A stretch of DNA of 64,000 nt. Source: Vibrio celticus. Its GTDB lineage: Bacteria > Pseudomonadota > Gammaproteobacteria > Enterobacterales > Vibrionaceae. Under the pieces are notes generated by a model that saw only the letters and a list, made by a program, of their open reading frames with translations, did no database searches and was not told where the DNA came from. Position 1 is the first letter of the stretch. Each line of letters starts with the position of its first letter. A program made the translations under genes and the position numbers. Below, in pieces: positions 44,709 to 53,948 of the stretch. The stretch covers positions 124,001 through 188,000 of the forward strand of contig NZ_AP025464.1 in the NCBI RefSeq assembly GCF_024347335.1. The letters are read 5' to 3'.

Positions 44709-46890
44709 CGCAGAAAAAGATCTTGACAATCAAAAGTTTGACATTCTATGCGCTTATCTTGGAGACGGAGCTTGGCAAGATCCATCTAGCTTTTATCCAG
44801 CTTTGGAAAAAGCGTTAAAAAATAGTGATACCCTTCCCGACGGTATCGTTATTTACGTACCTTCCGGCAAAATCAATGACTGCCTTCAACATTGGAAAAA
44901 TGAAGATTTACAAGACAGTTTCTTGGATCGTTTGTCGAAAAACAACGTGTGCTTCACCAAAGCCCTATACTTTATTGATATTAGTGATGGCATTTTTAAA
45001 ATGCATGAAGGTTATACTAGCTCATCCAGCTCTTTGCCACTTCAGGTAAATGATGTGACTGATTTTTACTCAACAGGTCTACGTAAGCTTGCTGAACGCA
45101 ATAATGTTCTGCATGTTGCGCCCGCAGGACACACATTCAAACACCCCTCTGGCCGCATCAGTAAAATGTTTATACAGTCGAGAGATATAGCTGCCACTGA
45201 AACTGAACTACAATTCGTCGCTAACGGGTTACGAACCTTAGTTGAAAATGTAGATTGGATCAAAATTAAAACAATCTATATAGATACCATGGGTATTTAC
45301 TCTATTGTAAAAGAAGCTGCTTTAACCGCCGGTTGTAGTGCTAATATCGAAAGCTACCATTCCTACGATTTTTTGAAGGAGCTGAATTTACCCATTGACG
45401 ACTACCTTGTTGTAATTTCTGCATCGACTTCAGGGGGAATGGCCAGAGATCTAGTCAACAGAAACTTCTGTAAAGATAAAATCGTTACCTTGATTGATGT
45501 AGAAGTAAGACCCTCCATATCACATGTGCTTATCAACCTGTCTTCAACATCCTTGTTACAAGGGGTAAGTAATGTTGATGGCAATGAAACTGATATAGAG
45601 TTAGTAGGTGAACATTTCTCATATAAGGCTAAACCCCCTAAACAAGTGACCGTAGGTATCCCCCACAAGCCTAAACACCTTCCGGATATCCTCAAAGATT
45701 TCTGCATATCAGGCATCAACCCAATTAACCAACGCGTTGATATAATTGAAAAGAGTCCACTGCTAAGCCTCAAGCCAGAAAATCTTCACACCAGTATCAA
45801 GTTTAATCACTGGTTGGACGCAGAGTTAAAGTGGTCTCTATCCTCGTCTATTGATACTGTAATATTTAGTGATGACGGTGCGTCTAAAATTTTGGCTCAA
45901 AAAGCCTCGGAGTTTATTCAAAGCAACAGCGGTAATAGAAAATCTCCATTGTTATTGAAATGGCCGGATATAAACAAAGAAAAATTACAAGATTCAACTG
46001 GAGTTATAGTTGTCACGGCATTTGCAGGTGACGGAGGAAAATTGAGACAAATTAGTCGAGACCTTCGGGAATATGAAAGCAAAACCATTCCCAGACACTT
46101 TTTAATAGGCGTTGGTCTACCTCAAAGCATGGCATCTTGGAAAAAGCTTGAGCAATTCCTCGTACGCAATGCAACACCAAGATTTTACAATTTTTCAGTT
46201 TGGAAAGTATTGCCATTGGGACCAGATAACATCCAAAAATCATGGGATGAGTTGGCACAATTAGCTGCAAAAGCGGATAATGAAAGCACATCACCATTGG
46301 ACATAATTACGCTCGATGAAGCAGAGAGATGTTACGAAGAACTTTCTAATTATGTTGCTCAGGCTAGCGCTAGCTTGCTGCCCAATACTAATGGCGATTC
46401 ATTAAAACTTACCGAAGGTTTCGTATTTTTTGATGACAAGTTTGATGACGAAATTGACAGTATTACGCAAAGCGCTACGCTTTTAACCATAGCCGCAGTA
46501 TTACAAACAGCGCGAGAACACGCAGATCCTGAAAAGTGTTTAAGGCCAACAAACTATCAATCCGTAATTATTTCCCCTGAGAACTTCTTGAGATTTAACG
46601 ATGATATTTTGCAAGCCTGCATCCTTCGCGCCAGCTTACCATCAGAATTGGATTATTCGTCCGATCATCACTTAAGTGAACTGATGAAAGAGTTCCTCTA
46701 CAAGGTTTTTACTAGACACAAGCATCCGTTCGGATATGCAGCCCTTGAGTTCGCGGGCGCACTTGCAGTTGGCAAGCTAAAACTGAAGAAGGAACACTGT
46801 AGGGAGTTAGTGGAGAAATCGGTCAAATCCATTGGTTCGGAAAGTCGCGTGCTAACAGGTTTCTTGCTGATGGCAATGCCTAAAAGCTGA
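44686..46890 (+). CDS. dual phosphoribosyltransferase-like protein, partner of GHKL ATPase
   Basis: 734 residues from a GTG at 44686 (AAGGAAAG upstream). Two segments resemble the PRPP-binding core of type I phosphoribosyltransferases: VVISASTSGGMARDLV (about 241-256) and VIVVTAFAGDGGKLRQISRD (about 438-457). In both, the usual acidic pair before the loop is changed, so transferase activity is uncertain. The last 170 residues are helical. No membrane span or signal is present. The 23-bp overlap with the GHKL gene points to a two-component system. I know of no experimentally described pair of this kind. Confidence 0.7.
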   Translation: MDNVLCFNAEKDLDNQKFDILCAYLGDGAWQDPSSFYPALEKALKNSDTLPDGIVIYVPSGKINDCLQHWKNEDLQDSFLDRLSKNNVCFTKALYFIDISDGIFKMHEGYTSSSSSLPLQVNDVTDFYSTGLRKLAERNNVLHVAPAGHTFKHPSGRISKMFIQSRDIAATETELQFVANGLRTLVENVDWIKIKTIYIDTMGIYSIVKEAALTAGCSANIESYHSYDFLKELNLPIDDYLVVISASTSGGMARDLVNRNFCKDKIVTLIDVEVRPSISHVLINLSSTSLLQGVSNVDGNETDIELVGEHFSYKAKPPKQVTVGIPHKPKHLPDILKDFCISGINPINQRVDIIEKSPLLSLKPENLHTSIKFNHWLDAELKWSLSSSIDTVIFSDDGASKILAQKASEFIQSNSGNRKSPLLLKWPDINKEKLQDSTGVIVVTAFAGDGGKLRQISRDLREYESKTIPRHFLIGVGLPQSMASWKKLEQFLVRNATPRFYNFSVWKVLPLGPDNIQKSWDELAQLAAKADNESTSPLDIITLDEAERCYEELSNYVAQASASLLPNTNGDSLKLTEGFVFFDDKFDDEIDSITQSATLLTIAAVLQTAREHADPEKCLRPTNYQSVIISPENFLRFNDDILQACILRASLPSELDYSSDHHLSELMKEFLYKVFTRHKHPFGYAALEFAGALAVGKLKLKKEHCRELVEKSVKSIGSESRVLTGFLLMAMPKS

Positions 46891-47171
46891 TTCAACGACA
46901 TTTACAAAGTAGTGGGGGCAAGATTAGCGTTTTGCCCGAATTGCCTAACCATATTTGTTTAAAATATATAACTGATTAGTAAGAATCGTGGGCACTTTCA
47001 GATTAGAATAGCTAGTGCAAACTTGGGCTGTAGTTCCAGCGAATGCAACTAAGCGAAACTCATAATGGGGCACAAACGTTTTAAAGTTGTAGCTCTAAGT
47101 CGTTCTTATCCCAAAGCGAGTCTAGATTCCAGACGATTTAACACTAGCTTGGGTATCAAACGAACTAGCTT
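46891..47171. repeat. intergenic zone with dispersed repeat C
   Basis: No gene. AATGGGGCACAAACGTTTTA then AAGTTGTAGCTCTAAGTCGT and TCTTATCCCAAAG (47064-47116) is one of three copies of repeat C (others near 36249 and 58971). Confidence 0.6.
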
Positions 47172-48968
47172 CTACTCCAACACCATATTATGGGTATGAT
47201 TTACATTACAAACCAACGTTACGCTGTGTGCTATTGACTCCCCCAAAGAGTTTAATTGTAAGGGCTTTGTTATTACTCCATTGGCACCAGCATCAACGAA
47301 CGCTATCGCTGTTTCTTTGGTAACATCAGCGGTACAACCAAGAATAGCCCCTTGAAAATCATGCTCATTTCGTATTATTTTTGTCGCTTCTATACCTCCC
47401 ATTTGTGGCATTTGATGATCCATCAAGATTACGTCAAAAGAACATTGGTGCACCCTTTCAACAGCTTCTATACCGTTAGATACAATAGAAGTAGTAAGCC
47501 CTAGCTTTTCACACAAGCGTTTAGCAACAAGTTGATTAATCCGGTTATCCTCAACGATAAGAACTGACTTACCGGAAAAGTCTTCTTCGTTTGCGAGCTT
47601 TCTTTTATCTTGGAAGGTGGTTCCTCTTGGGCTTATAACTCTTGCTACAAAGCAACTTCCTGAACCTAACTCACTTGTGACTGTTATATCCCCACCCATT
47701 GATAAACATAATTTTTTAACTATGGATAAACCTAACCCTGTTCCTCCAAATTCGTGCATCGTTCTAACATCTGCTTGTTCGAACGCATTAAATATACCGT
47801 TTAAACGATGTGAAGGTATACCAATTCCAGTATCAGAGACTTGAATAAAAAGCTCATTTTTTTTATTGTCATATTTTAAGACAACCTTAACCTGCCCATC
47901 AGAGGTAAACTTTATGGCATTCCCCACTAAGTTGTAAATAATTTGACGTATACGAGCTTTATCTCCGACTAAGACAAGATCTTCAGGCAAACTACTGGTG
48001 TCGAATATAAGCTGAAGGTTTTTGTCAGAAGACTGCGGATAAAAAGAGTTTTTTATTGGCATCAATAGCGTGTTTAGTTCGAATTCTTCCTTAACAAAAA
48101 CTAGATTCCCTTGCTCTAGATTTGAAAAATCAAGAATTTCGTTTATGACTACCATTAGGTGTTCACCTGACTCTAACAGCGTATCTAAGTGCGTCTGAAT
48201 AGTTGAATCTTTATTGTCAGATATGAGTAACTGCGTCATTCCTATAACACCATTCATTGGGGTTCTTATCTCATGACTCATTGTTGCTAAAAAAATAGAC
48301 TTAGCTAAATTGGCTTCCTCTGCCTTATTTACAGCCCCCTGTAATGCTAACTTGGTTTTTTTCAATTCTATAATGTAGTGGTTGAGGTAAAGGAACACGA
48401 CAGAGAAGACTAATATAATCAATAGTATCAAGGTATAAACGGTTGCTTCGCTGGTTAAGAATATGTTGTCCATCAAACGTTCGTGAACATGTTCCGCTGC
48501 TTCATCCATCTCTTCTGAAAAAACTTGTCTCTCTAATTCACTTAATAAAGGTTCTGATACAGTTTGTTGTTTTGCTTTAAGTATTTTCTCAAGTAATACC
48601 AATTGTCTATCCGCAGTTTTTACGTACTCATCAACTACAGAAGGGAGTGAATTGCCTAACCAAAGCATTTGAGGAAATCTAACGTTAATGTCATTACTGG
48701 CTTCCTTTAAAGTGTTTAACTCGTAGGTTAGTTCTTGCACTTCAGAAAGTAGTTTGTTTATCTTTTGGTCAGCGTCTTCTGGCTGAGTTAAATGAATATA
48801 GCTTCTCATATGGACAAGGCTTGCTGAATGGGCAACGTGTGAGCTTTCAATGGCCTCTAGAAGAGAGTTTTGAGTTTTAAATGAAAAGAATAAACTGAGA
48901 GTTATGCCCAATGCTAGTGCAATTAAAGCTTCCATAACATTGAACATTTGTGAGTGTTCATTATTCAC
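47172..48968 (-). CDS. hybrid sensor histidine kinase / response regulator
   Basis: 598 residues from a GTG at 48968. That start is chosen because GGAGG lies 6 bp upstream; the longer frame reads into the coding region of the small protein below. Two membrane spans (about residues 10-27 and 173-192) enclose a periplasmic sensor of about 145 residues. HisKA with FLATMSHEIRTPMNGV (about 224-239, phospho-His), HATPase boxes NLVGNAIKF, DTGIGIP and GGTGLGLSIV, and a C-terminal receiver with phospho-Asp in DVILMDHQMPQMGG (about 513) follow. There is no Hpt domain and no partner regulator gene nearby, so it must signal to proteins encoded elsewhere. It is unusual cargo for a defence-like island. Confidence 0.9.
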   Translation of the reverse strand: MNNEHSQMFNVMEALIALALGITLSLFFSFKTQNSLLEAIESSHVAHSASLVHMRSYIHLTQPEDADQKINKLLSEVQELTYELNTLKEASNDINVRFPQMLWLGNSLPSVVDEYVKTADRQLVLLEKILKAKQQTVSEPLLSELERQVFSEEMDEAAEHVHERLMDNIFLTSEATVYTLILLIILVFSVVFLYLNHYIIELKKTKLALQGAVNKAEEANLAKSIFLATMSHEIRTPMNGVIGMTQLLISDNKDSTIQTHLDTLLESGEHLMVVINEILDFSNLEQGNLVFVKEEFELNTLLMPIKNSFYPQSSDKNLQLIFDTSSLPEDLVLVGDKARIRQIIYNLVGNAIKFTSDGQVKVVLKYDNKKNELFIQVSDTGIGIPSHRLNGIFNAFEQADVRTMHEFGGTGLGLSIVKKLCLSMGGDITVTSELGSGSCFVARVISPRGTTFQDKRKLANEEDFSGKSVLIVEDNRINQLVAKRLCEKLGLTTSIVSNGIEAVERVHQCSFDVILMDHQMPQMGGIEATKIIRNEHDFQGAILGCTADVTKETAIAFVDAGANGVITKPLQLNSLGESIAHSVTLVCNVNHTHNMVLE

Positions 48969-49098
48969 TTGAGTCCTCCAAATGGAATTCATGGATAACA
49001 GGTATAGAGCTTTCTTTTTCAATATAATCAAAAAAGCAAGCAACCATAAATAGCCAAACAATTAATGCTATCCATACAAATACGCTTGTTTTATTCAC
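48961..49098 (-). CDS. small membrane protein overlapping the histidine kinase start
   Basis: A 45-residue frame from GTG 49098 (GAGAGG 9 bp upstream), or 55 residues from ATG 49128. It has one membrane span (VFVWIALIVWLFMVACFF) and an acidic outer tail (DYIEKESSIPVIHEFHLEDSSE in two parts: DYIEKESSIPV and IHEFHLEDSSE). The stop TAA lies inside the kinase start region, with an 8-bp overlap, so the two are translationally coupled. It could be a small partner that presents or modulates the signal for the kinase. Confidence 0.6.
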   Translation of the reverse strand: MNKTSVFVWIALIVWLFMVACFFDYIEKESSIPVIHEFHLEDSSE

Positions 49099-49217
49099 CT
49101 TCCGACACCTCTCTTTCTCCATATGCATGAAGTTTAGAAGAGCGTAACCTCAATAGCCATTCAATTTATGTGACTAAACTCAACGGAAAGAAAATAGTGT
49201 GGTTATGATACGCTTAA

Positions 49218-49390
49218 ATTTGTTGGAGTAAGGCGCTTCTGTCCCGCTCCAAGTCAGAATCGCTTGGTGATCACAGTCAGAAACGCCGAATTCTAAGAAG
49301 GTTCTGGACAAAAGCACGTTAGAGTATAGATTCTAAAGTGCCAAAATTGGATTAGATGAAATATCTTGAAGCCTTAAAGATTTGTTAGGT
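49218..49390. repeat. cassette-end repeat related to 36300-36412
   Basis: GGACAAAAGCACGTTAGAGT then TGCCAAAATTGGATTAGATG and AAATATCTTGAAGCC match the sequence behind the 36421-36834 gene. It ends with TTGTTAGGT just before the stop of the gene at 49391, like the start of an attC site. The partner half is degenerate. Confidence 0.5.
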
Positions 49391-50200
49391 TTATTTTCGG
49401 CCATAGTTTATTTTTACTATGTTGTCCATTGGCACTTCAACTACCCGACTTTCAGCATCTCTTAAGATGAGTGCTTTTGAGGTGCGCATCAATAGCTCAT
49501 ATTCGTGTAGCTCGTCACTTGATTTCAAAGTTAGGAGCACATCGATACCACCACCATAACGTAAATCTTGCAAGATATGTGCATAATTACTTGTATTGAA
49601 CAACGCATAAGGCACCGTTACCACAGTTAGCAAGGACATTAAGAGAGCAAAGCAGACTAACATTCGTTTGTTCCATATTAGGACTAGCAGTAACACCCCT
49701 AGGAAAACTGATCTTAATAATCGCCAAACATCAAAAGAGAAGGAATCCCGATACAACTCTACAATAGAAAAAGCACCCCACAAGCTGAAACCTAAACCAG
49801 TGCCAATTAGAAAGATCGCCCAAATAGGAAGCTCTCTTACTTTTGAGTGATAACTTAAAAAGCCACCCTTTACATCAGTTCCTAGCTGCTGTAAGAGCAC
49901 CGAAAAAATGACTGCATAGTAAGTAAAGAAAAGCCCCATTAAATAAACTAGCGCGAAGACAACTGCAAATACTATGAATAGAAAGAAACTGATCGTGGAA
50001 ATCGTCATTGCGAGATATGGGATGCCCTCAGCTGGAATACGAAAACCACTTTGCCATGCAAAGTAATAGGATGCGAACTCACTAATGATTCCTACATAAC
50101 CTGCGCCAAACATTGCACTTAGTACACTCAAGATTAGGTAGCGAGCTACAGCATGAAGCGCTAAGAAACTTGTGACTATTTTCTTTATTACCTTAAACAC
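49391..50200 (-). CDS. multi-span membrane protein in integron-like cassette
   Basis: 269 residues from a GTG at 50200 (AAAGGAAG 4 bp upstream); the TTG at 50227 lies inside the attC site and is unlikely. Five to six membrane spans (for example SFFLFIVFAVVFALVYLMGL; FLGVLLLVLIWNKRMLVCFALL) and a C-terminal soluble part of about 60 residues ending VPMDNIVKINYGRK. The function is unknown. It lies between cassette-type repeats on both sides. Confidence 0.6.
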   Translation of the reverse strand: MFKVIKKIVTSFLALHAVARYLILSVLSAMFGAGYVGIISEFASYYFAWQSGFRIPAEGIPYLAMTISTISFFLFIVFAVVFALVYLMGLFFTYYAVIFSVLLQQLGTDVKGGFLSYHSKVRELPIWAIFLIGTGLGFSLWGAFSIVELYRDSFSFDVWRLLRSVFLGVLLLVLIWNKRMLVCFALLMSLLTVVTVPYALFNTSNYAHILQDLRYGGGIDVLLTLKSSDELHEYELLMRTSKALILRDAESRVVEVPMDNIVKINYGRK

Positions 50201-50217
50201 TGAACTTCCTTTAAAAC

Positions 50218-50260
50218 CTAACGCCAAGCGTTGCGAATCACTCTAAAATGCTTTGTTAGC
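50218..50260 (-). repeat. short attC-type recombination site
   Basis: On the minus strand: GCTAACAAAGCATTTTAGAG, then TGATTC, then GCAACGCTTGGCGTTAG. This is the pattern of a short Vibrio superintegron attC (TAACAAA ... GGCGTTA). It overlaps the stop codon of the 50256-51011 gene, as attC sites often do. Confidence 0.7.
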
Positions 50261-51011
50261 ACACTAATTTTGTTCGACACTGCAACGTAAGATGCTGATG
50301 TATATCGAAAAGCTCTGTCGCTTTTTGATTTAGTAACTTGATGTTTTCTTCGTATTCTTTAGGGATATTATATGCCCTGATGTACTCCTCTGTGAGAACA
50401 CTTTGACGTCCACTTCTAAGTGGCCCCGTCTTTCTACCAATTAAAATACTCAATTCACGACTTTTAGCCCAAAAATCCATTTTGATAGTTTCTAGTGACT
50501 CATCTAGAAATCTTTTTTCTGGGCAATCCCAATCATATACAAATTGGTCAATTGGGTGAAAACGACTTAAATCAAATGTGTTGCCAAAGTCATGTTGTTC
50601 CAAAAACTGAGCTGCACCAGATGTAGATGGTAACAAAGCTATAAACTCATTAAATAGCTTTCGGTCTACTTCCTTTTCTTTTTCTGAATCCATATGAGTC
50701 TGAATACTTTCTTGCAACACTAACCATTTACAAAACACATTGTGTACCAACGCAATTGCAATCAAAGAGAAACCCAGCCAATAGTCAGCAGAGCTGCTCC
50801 CTAACTCAGCCAATGTAAGCTTTTCACCACTATTTAAATTAAAAGACTCAATTAGGAAATTTAAGATAATTTGCTTTAACGGCATTGGGGCAAGGATGAC
50901 AGAAGCTCCGAGCGTCACTACATACCCAGTGACCTTATTGGCAAAATCTGGAAAAAACCATTTTCGCCCTAACTTAATGAGAAAAGTTTTTACTTCTTGT
51001 TTACTAAACAT
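50256..51011 (-). CDS. two-span membrane-anchored protein in integron cassette
   Basis: 251 residues. Hydrophobic segments lie at about 27-50 (VTGYVVTLGASVILAPMPLK) and 77-97 (WLGFSLIAIALVHNVFCKWL). The remaining 150 residues are soluble and charged, with DFGNTFDLSRFHPIDQFVYD and GRKTGPLRSGRQSVLTEEYI. The family is not recognised. attC sites on both sides show that it is an integron cassette, so it was probably acquired with its neighbours. Confidence 0.65.
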   Translation of the reverse strand: MFSKQEVKTFLIKLGRKWFFPDFANKVTGYVVTLGASVILAPMPLKQIILNFLIESFNLNSGEKLTLAELGSSSADYWLGFSLIAIALVHNVFCKWLVLQESIQTHMDSEKEKEVDRKLFNEFIALLPSTSGAAQFLEQHDFGNTFDLSRFHPIDQFVYDWDCPEKRFLDESLETIKMDFWAKSRELSILIGRKTGPLRSGRQSVLTEEYIRAYNIPKEYEENIKLLNQKATELFDIHQHLTLQCRTKLVC

Positions 51012-51041
51012 ACTATCTAATAACCTGAACCATAGTGTGTG

Positions 51042-51162
51042 CTAACGCCCAATTAAGGTGTGAAGCACACTACCACGACACTCAGTTTGAGCCCGTAATC
51101 ACTAAACTAGACCCAAGCAAAAAATGCCACGTGTGCTGAATCACTCTTAAATGCTTGTTATG
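51042..51162 (-). repeat. attC site of Vibrio superintegron type
   Basis: On the minus strand: CATAACAAGCATTTAAGAGT, GATTCAGCACACGTGGCATT, then TTTAGTGATTACGGGCTC, and at the other end GTGTGCTTCACACCTTAATT followed by GGGCGTTAG. Outer R/L boxes, the GTGGCATTTTT segment and total length of about 120 bp are those of Vibrio attC (VCR-like) repeats. Confidence 0.85.
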
Positions 51163-52228
51163 TGAATTTTTCCATTGAATTAGCTATAAACTCATTCTTT
51201 TCGTCTATTAGAAATCGATAATTTCCAGCTTTTAGATTTTCTTCATTGAACTCTCCATTGGGACAAGTAACCTTACCCAGATAATCAGAGACTTTTGAAT
51301 ATAAAACCCTACCAAATTCTTCTTTTGTAAAAGGCTCCATATCCATAGTCTCTGGTAATTCAGTATGAATACTCAGTGATTGTGCTGCTCGGTCGAATTT
51401 AGTGAAAAACCTAGGTCTGTACTTGAGCTTGTCATTAATTAGTGTCACATGAGCCAAGATTTCACGCAACTGAAGCGGAGAACAAGATCCTGTTATTTTT
51501 TCAAGGATTGGGGCAAGAAAGTACGCACTAGCACATGAATCATCTAGCACCGAAACTATAGCGACGTCACCAATACGAAGCATGATCGTATTGCTTGCGT
51601 AAGTATCACAGAAATCGAACTGGGAGTAGTTTGAACTTACAGTAGCAGGCAAAATAATCATTGAACCAAAACAACGTTCATCAAACTCAACACCTGTTTT
51701 TAGAGTCCGTATTAAACAATGTATATGGTGCATGAAACTCCAATCATAATCGCTGGCAATAGTCTCTTCCCCCTTACGCATATCCAAGTGCTTTCTTAAG
51801 AAAGAGTCTTTCAAATGAGTTTTAAAGAAAATTAGCGCAAGCCATAGAAACAACTTTTGCGTGCCATTCTGGTATATATACTTATTTAACGAATCATGAC
51901 CATTATCAAATGCACATTTGATCTCAGCCTCAACCGTTTCTCCAAGAAAGGAATTACAACTCGTACAACAAGGAACAACATATCGTTCATATGGTATTTG
52001 TGCTTTATTTGGTAACGTGATTTTCTCTTTATATAAGTCTAGCTTTCTCAGAACCCACTTGGGAATGACATGTTCGTCATTAAATGAAGTATTAGTTGGC
52101 GAAGCACCACACATAAAGCAATGTTCACCCAGACAAATGTCAGACACAAATCGGTCTAAGCCGAAACTTAAAACGTTACCCTCGGAGTCTTCGACCGTAC
52201 CATCTTGATATCTAACAACAATCTTCAT
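51158..52228 (-). CDS. HNH endonuclease-like protein in integron cassette
   Basis: 356 residues from ATG 52228 (GGAGAAAGG just upstream). A treble-clef HNH-type site is visible in the N-terminal third: CFMCGASPTNTSFNDEHVIP (His in EHVIPKW), then CCTSCNSFLGETVEAE. The rest has no recognised domain. HNH proteins in integron cassettes and islands often act as nucleases in anti-phage systems, but a single gene gives no proof. It is preceded on the minus strand by GCGTTATGT (52243-52251), a cassette boundary. Confidence 0.7.
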   Translation of the reverse strand: MKIVVRYQDGTVEDSEGNVLSFGLDRFVSDICLGEHCFMCGASPTNTSFNDEHVIPKWVLRKLDLYKEKITLPNKAQIPYERYVVPCCTSCNSFLGETVEAEIKCAFDNGHDSLNKYIYQNGTQKLFLWLALIFFKTHLKDSFLRKHLDMRKGEETIASDYDWSFMHHIHCLIRTLKTGVEFDERCFGSMIILPATVSSNYSQFDFCDTYASNTIMLRIGDVAIVSVLDDSCASAYFLAPILEKITGSCSPLQLREILAHVTLINDKLKYRPRFFTKFDRAAQSLSIHTELPETMDMEPFTKEEFGRVLYSKVSDYLGKVTCPNGEFNEENLKAGNYRFLIDEKNEFIANSMEKFT

Positions 52229-52240
52229 TCCTTTCTCCAT

Positions 52241-52644
52241 TCACATAACGCTTATTAGTCGACAAACTGTCGTCTTTTTCTTCTATATGATGCACTCTTA
52301 ATCATATTGATTCAATTAACAATCAATAAGTTAAAGTAATACAAGGGATACTAAGCTGCAAAATGTCGCCTAAAAAGGGGAACGCTAACTTCTCGATTCA
52401 AGTGGATAAGTTTGAGTAGGCCAAACTCAGATTAACAAGATATGAATGAGTAAAAGATCTAACACTAAATGGGGCAGCTCTGAGCTAGCCATTATAGCTA
52501 GCTCATTGTTGGAAATGGTTTAGAGCGTATACATCATGTACTTCGGAATTTTATTTCTCTGACCTGAACGAGCTAACAATTAACATAAGCTCAAACGTCT
52601 CTGCATATATCTGTTTCTTCGTGAGCTACTAGTAGGTTCATGAG
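52241..52644. repeat. cassette boundary and partial dispersed repeat A
   Basis: No gene. ACATAACGC (52243-52251) is the end of an attC or attI-like site. AACAAGATATGAATGAGTAA then AAGATCTAACACTAAATGGGGCA (about 52433-52475) is a partial copy of repeat A together with the AATGGGGCA motif. Confidence 0.55.
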
Positions 52645-53811
52645 TCAAAGCAGCGAAATGAAATATTTTGCTATTCCATCTCTCAAACTTCTTCCTCCCC
52701 CTGTCGCATTAATATAGTACTTACCAGTAGCGTCGAGCTTCAACGCACTACAGTTACTCCAATGCTTTGCAGCCTTATCATAGTCTAGATGAGCAAGAAC
52801 CTTTGCTGATTCATTTACGGAATCAGCAACATCAACTTCGTGTAGATGATGAATAACCAGACCTAGCGCTTGCCAAACTTGAGAAGAGTAATGAAACCCG
52901 TCAGGGTCTTTCTCAAACTGCGTCCCAAGAGTCGATAACCAGACTTTCAAAAAATCGATAATTAACTGTTTGGTTTCATTGATGAGTTCTTCTGTAATTA
53001 TATTTTTGTTTGGAAGTTTTTGGGGTAAAGGAGTAGTCAACCTTGCGCTTCTTCCGCCAATGGCGGCTAGTACTAATCCGGCCATCGATGTTTGAGTCGT
53101 TACATATGAATCATTTTTTGTAAGCCGAGAGGATATCGACATCCCCCCGAACTTATCTATATTGATCGCTCTCGCTATATCCGTTACAGCTAACATAATT
53201 GGATGAGTTTCGTCCTCATATACTCCGAGTGACATTGAATGAATTCTAGTATCAAGGTTGTTGTATGAGTTAAGTAGTGAAACTATCTCGCGCTTGCGTA
53301 TATTTTCATTGCTTCTATAAATGACGTTAGTAAGAGTCGGCAACATAGCGATCTTAGAGTTAAGGCTTTCCGCTTTTTGTTCGTCAATACCTATGGCTGG
53401 AGATCTAACAATTTCAGATTCGTATTTGGTAATCGAAGCGTATGCGGCTATCGTTTGTATGCCATTGATTATATAGGCTTTTTTGGGAGAGTAGGTTATT
53501 GATACTAAACCCGATGCCTCATCTATAATCTCTTTAAAGCACTCTTCTACTGCAATTGTTACAGTCAACAACGGATTCATACCAGTGTTATTCGATAAGC
53601 CTAATAAGTAGCTTTGAACTCGCTTGACTTCTGATAAGTTGACTGGTCTTGACATATCAGCAATTATGTTTTGTGCCCCTTCCAACACGTCAGGTAGCGA
53701 ACAAAATTCAGAGACCTCAGAAAGAGGGAGCGCACACTGAAGAGAACTAGCCTCTCGACCAAAAGGTGCGACACCAATTCCTCTTAACGTTACAACGTCT
53801 TTTTTTATCAT
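52645..53811 (-). CDS. DndB/DGQHR-like protein, divergent paralogue 1
   Basis: 388 residues. The middle carries a degenerate DGQHR-type motif, AYIINGIQTIAAYAS (about 112-126), in the position where DndB-family proteins have DGQHRL. The C-terminal 110 residues (WLSTLGTQFEKDPDGFHYSS, QALGLVIHHL, then LDYDKAAKHWSNCSALKLD) match the end of the divergent neighbour at 53949-55187 in order and spacing. The two are therefore paralogues within one system. DndB is a regulator of phosphorothioate DNA modification, but no dndA/C/D/E genes are present. The function here is unknown. Confidence 0.7.
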   Translation of the reverse strand: MIKKDVVTLRGIGVAPFGREASSLQCALPLSEVSEFCSLPDVLEGAQNIIADMSRPVNLSEVKRVQSYLLGLSNNTGMNPLLTVTIAVEECFKEIIDEASGLVSITYSPKKAYIINGIQTIAAYASITKYESEIVRSPAIGIDEQKAESLNSKIAMLPTLTNVIYRSNENIRKREIVSLLNSYNNLDTRIHSMSLGVYEDETHPIMLAVTDIARAINIDKFGGMSISSRLTKNDSYVTTQTSMAGLVLAAIGGRSARLTTPLPQKLPNKNIITEELINETKQLIIDFLKVWLSTLGTQFEKDPDGFHYSSQVWQALGLVIHHLHEVDVADSVNESAKVLAHLDYDKAAKHWSNCSALKLDATGKYYINATGGGRSLRDGIAKYFISLL

Positions 53812-53948
53812 TATTTCAAATTCTTACAGTTCTTATCCTCATAACTTTACCAAAAAATTTAAAAAAACATTTGATCGGGGCACTGCCCCGATCAATAATT
53901 CGACACCTTCTTCAACAACTAAACAAATATGAGGCAATTAATTTGGAA
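53812..53948. promoter_or_regulatory. divergent promoter with perfect 25-bp palindrome
   Basis: TTGATCGGGGCA-C-TGCCCCGATCAA at 53871-53895 is a perfect 12-1-12 inverted repeat, the only GC-rich stretch in this AT-rich gap. It lies between the two divergent DndB-like genes. It can be an operator bound by one of them (DndB acts as a repressor in its own system) or a terminator-like hairpin. Confidence 0.65.
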
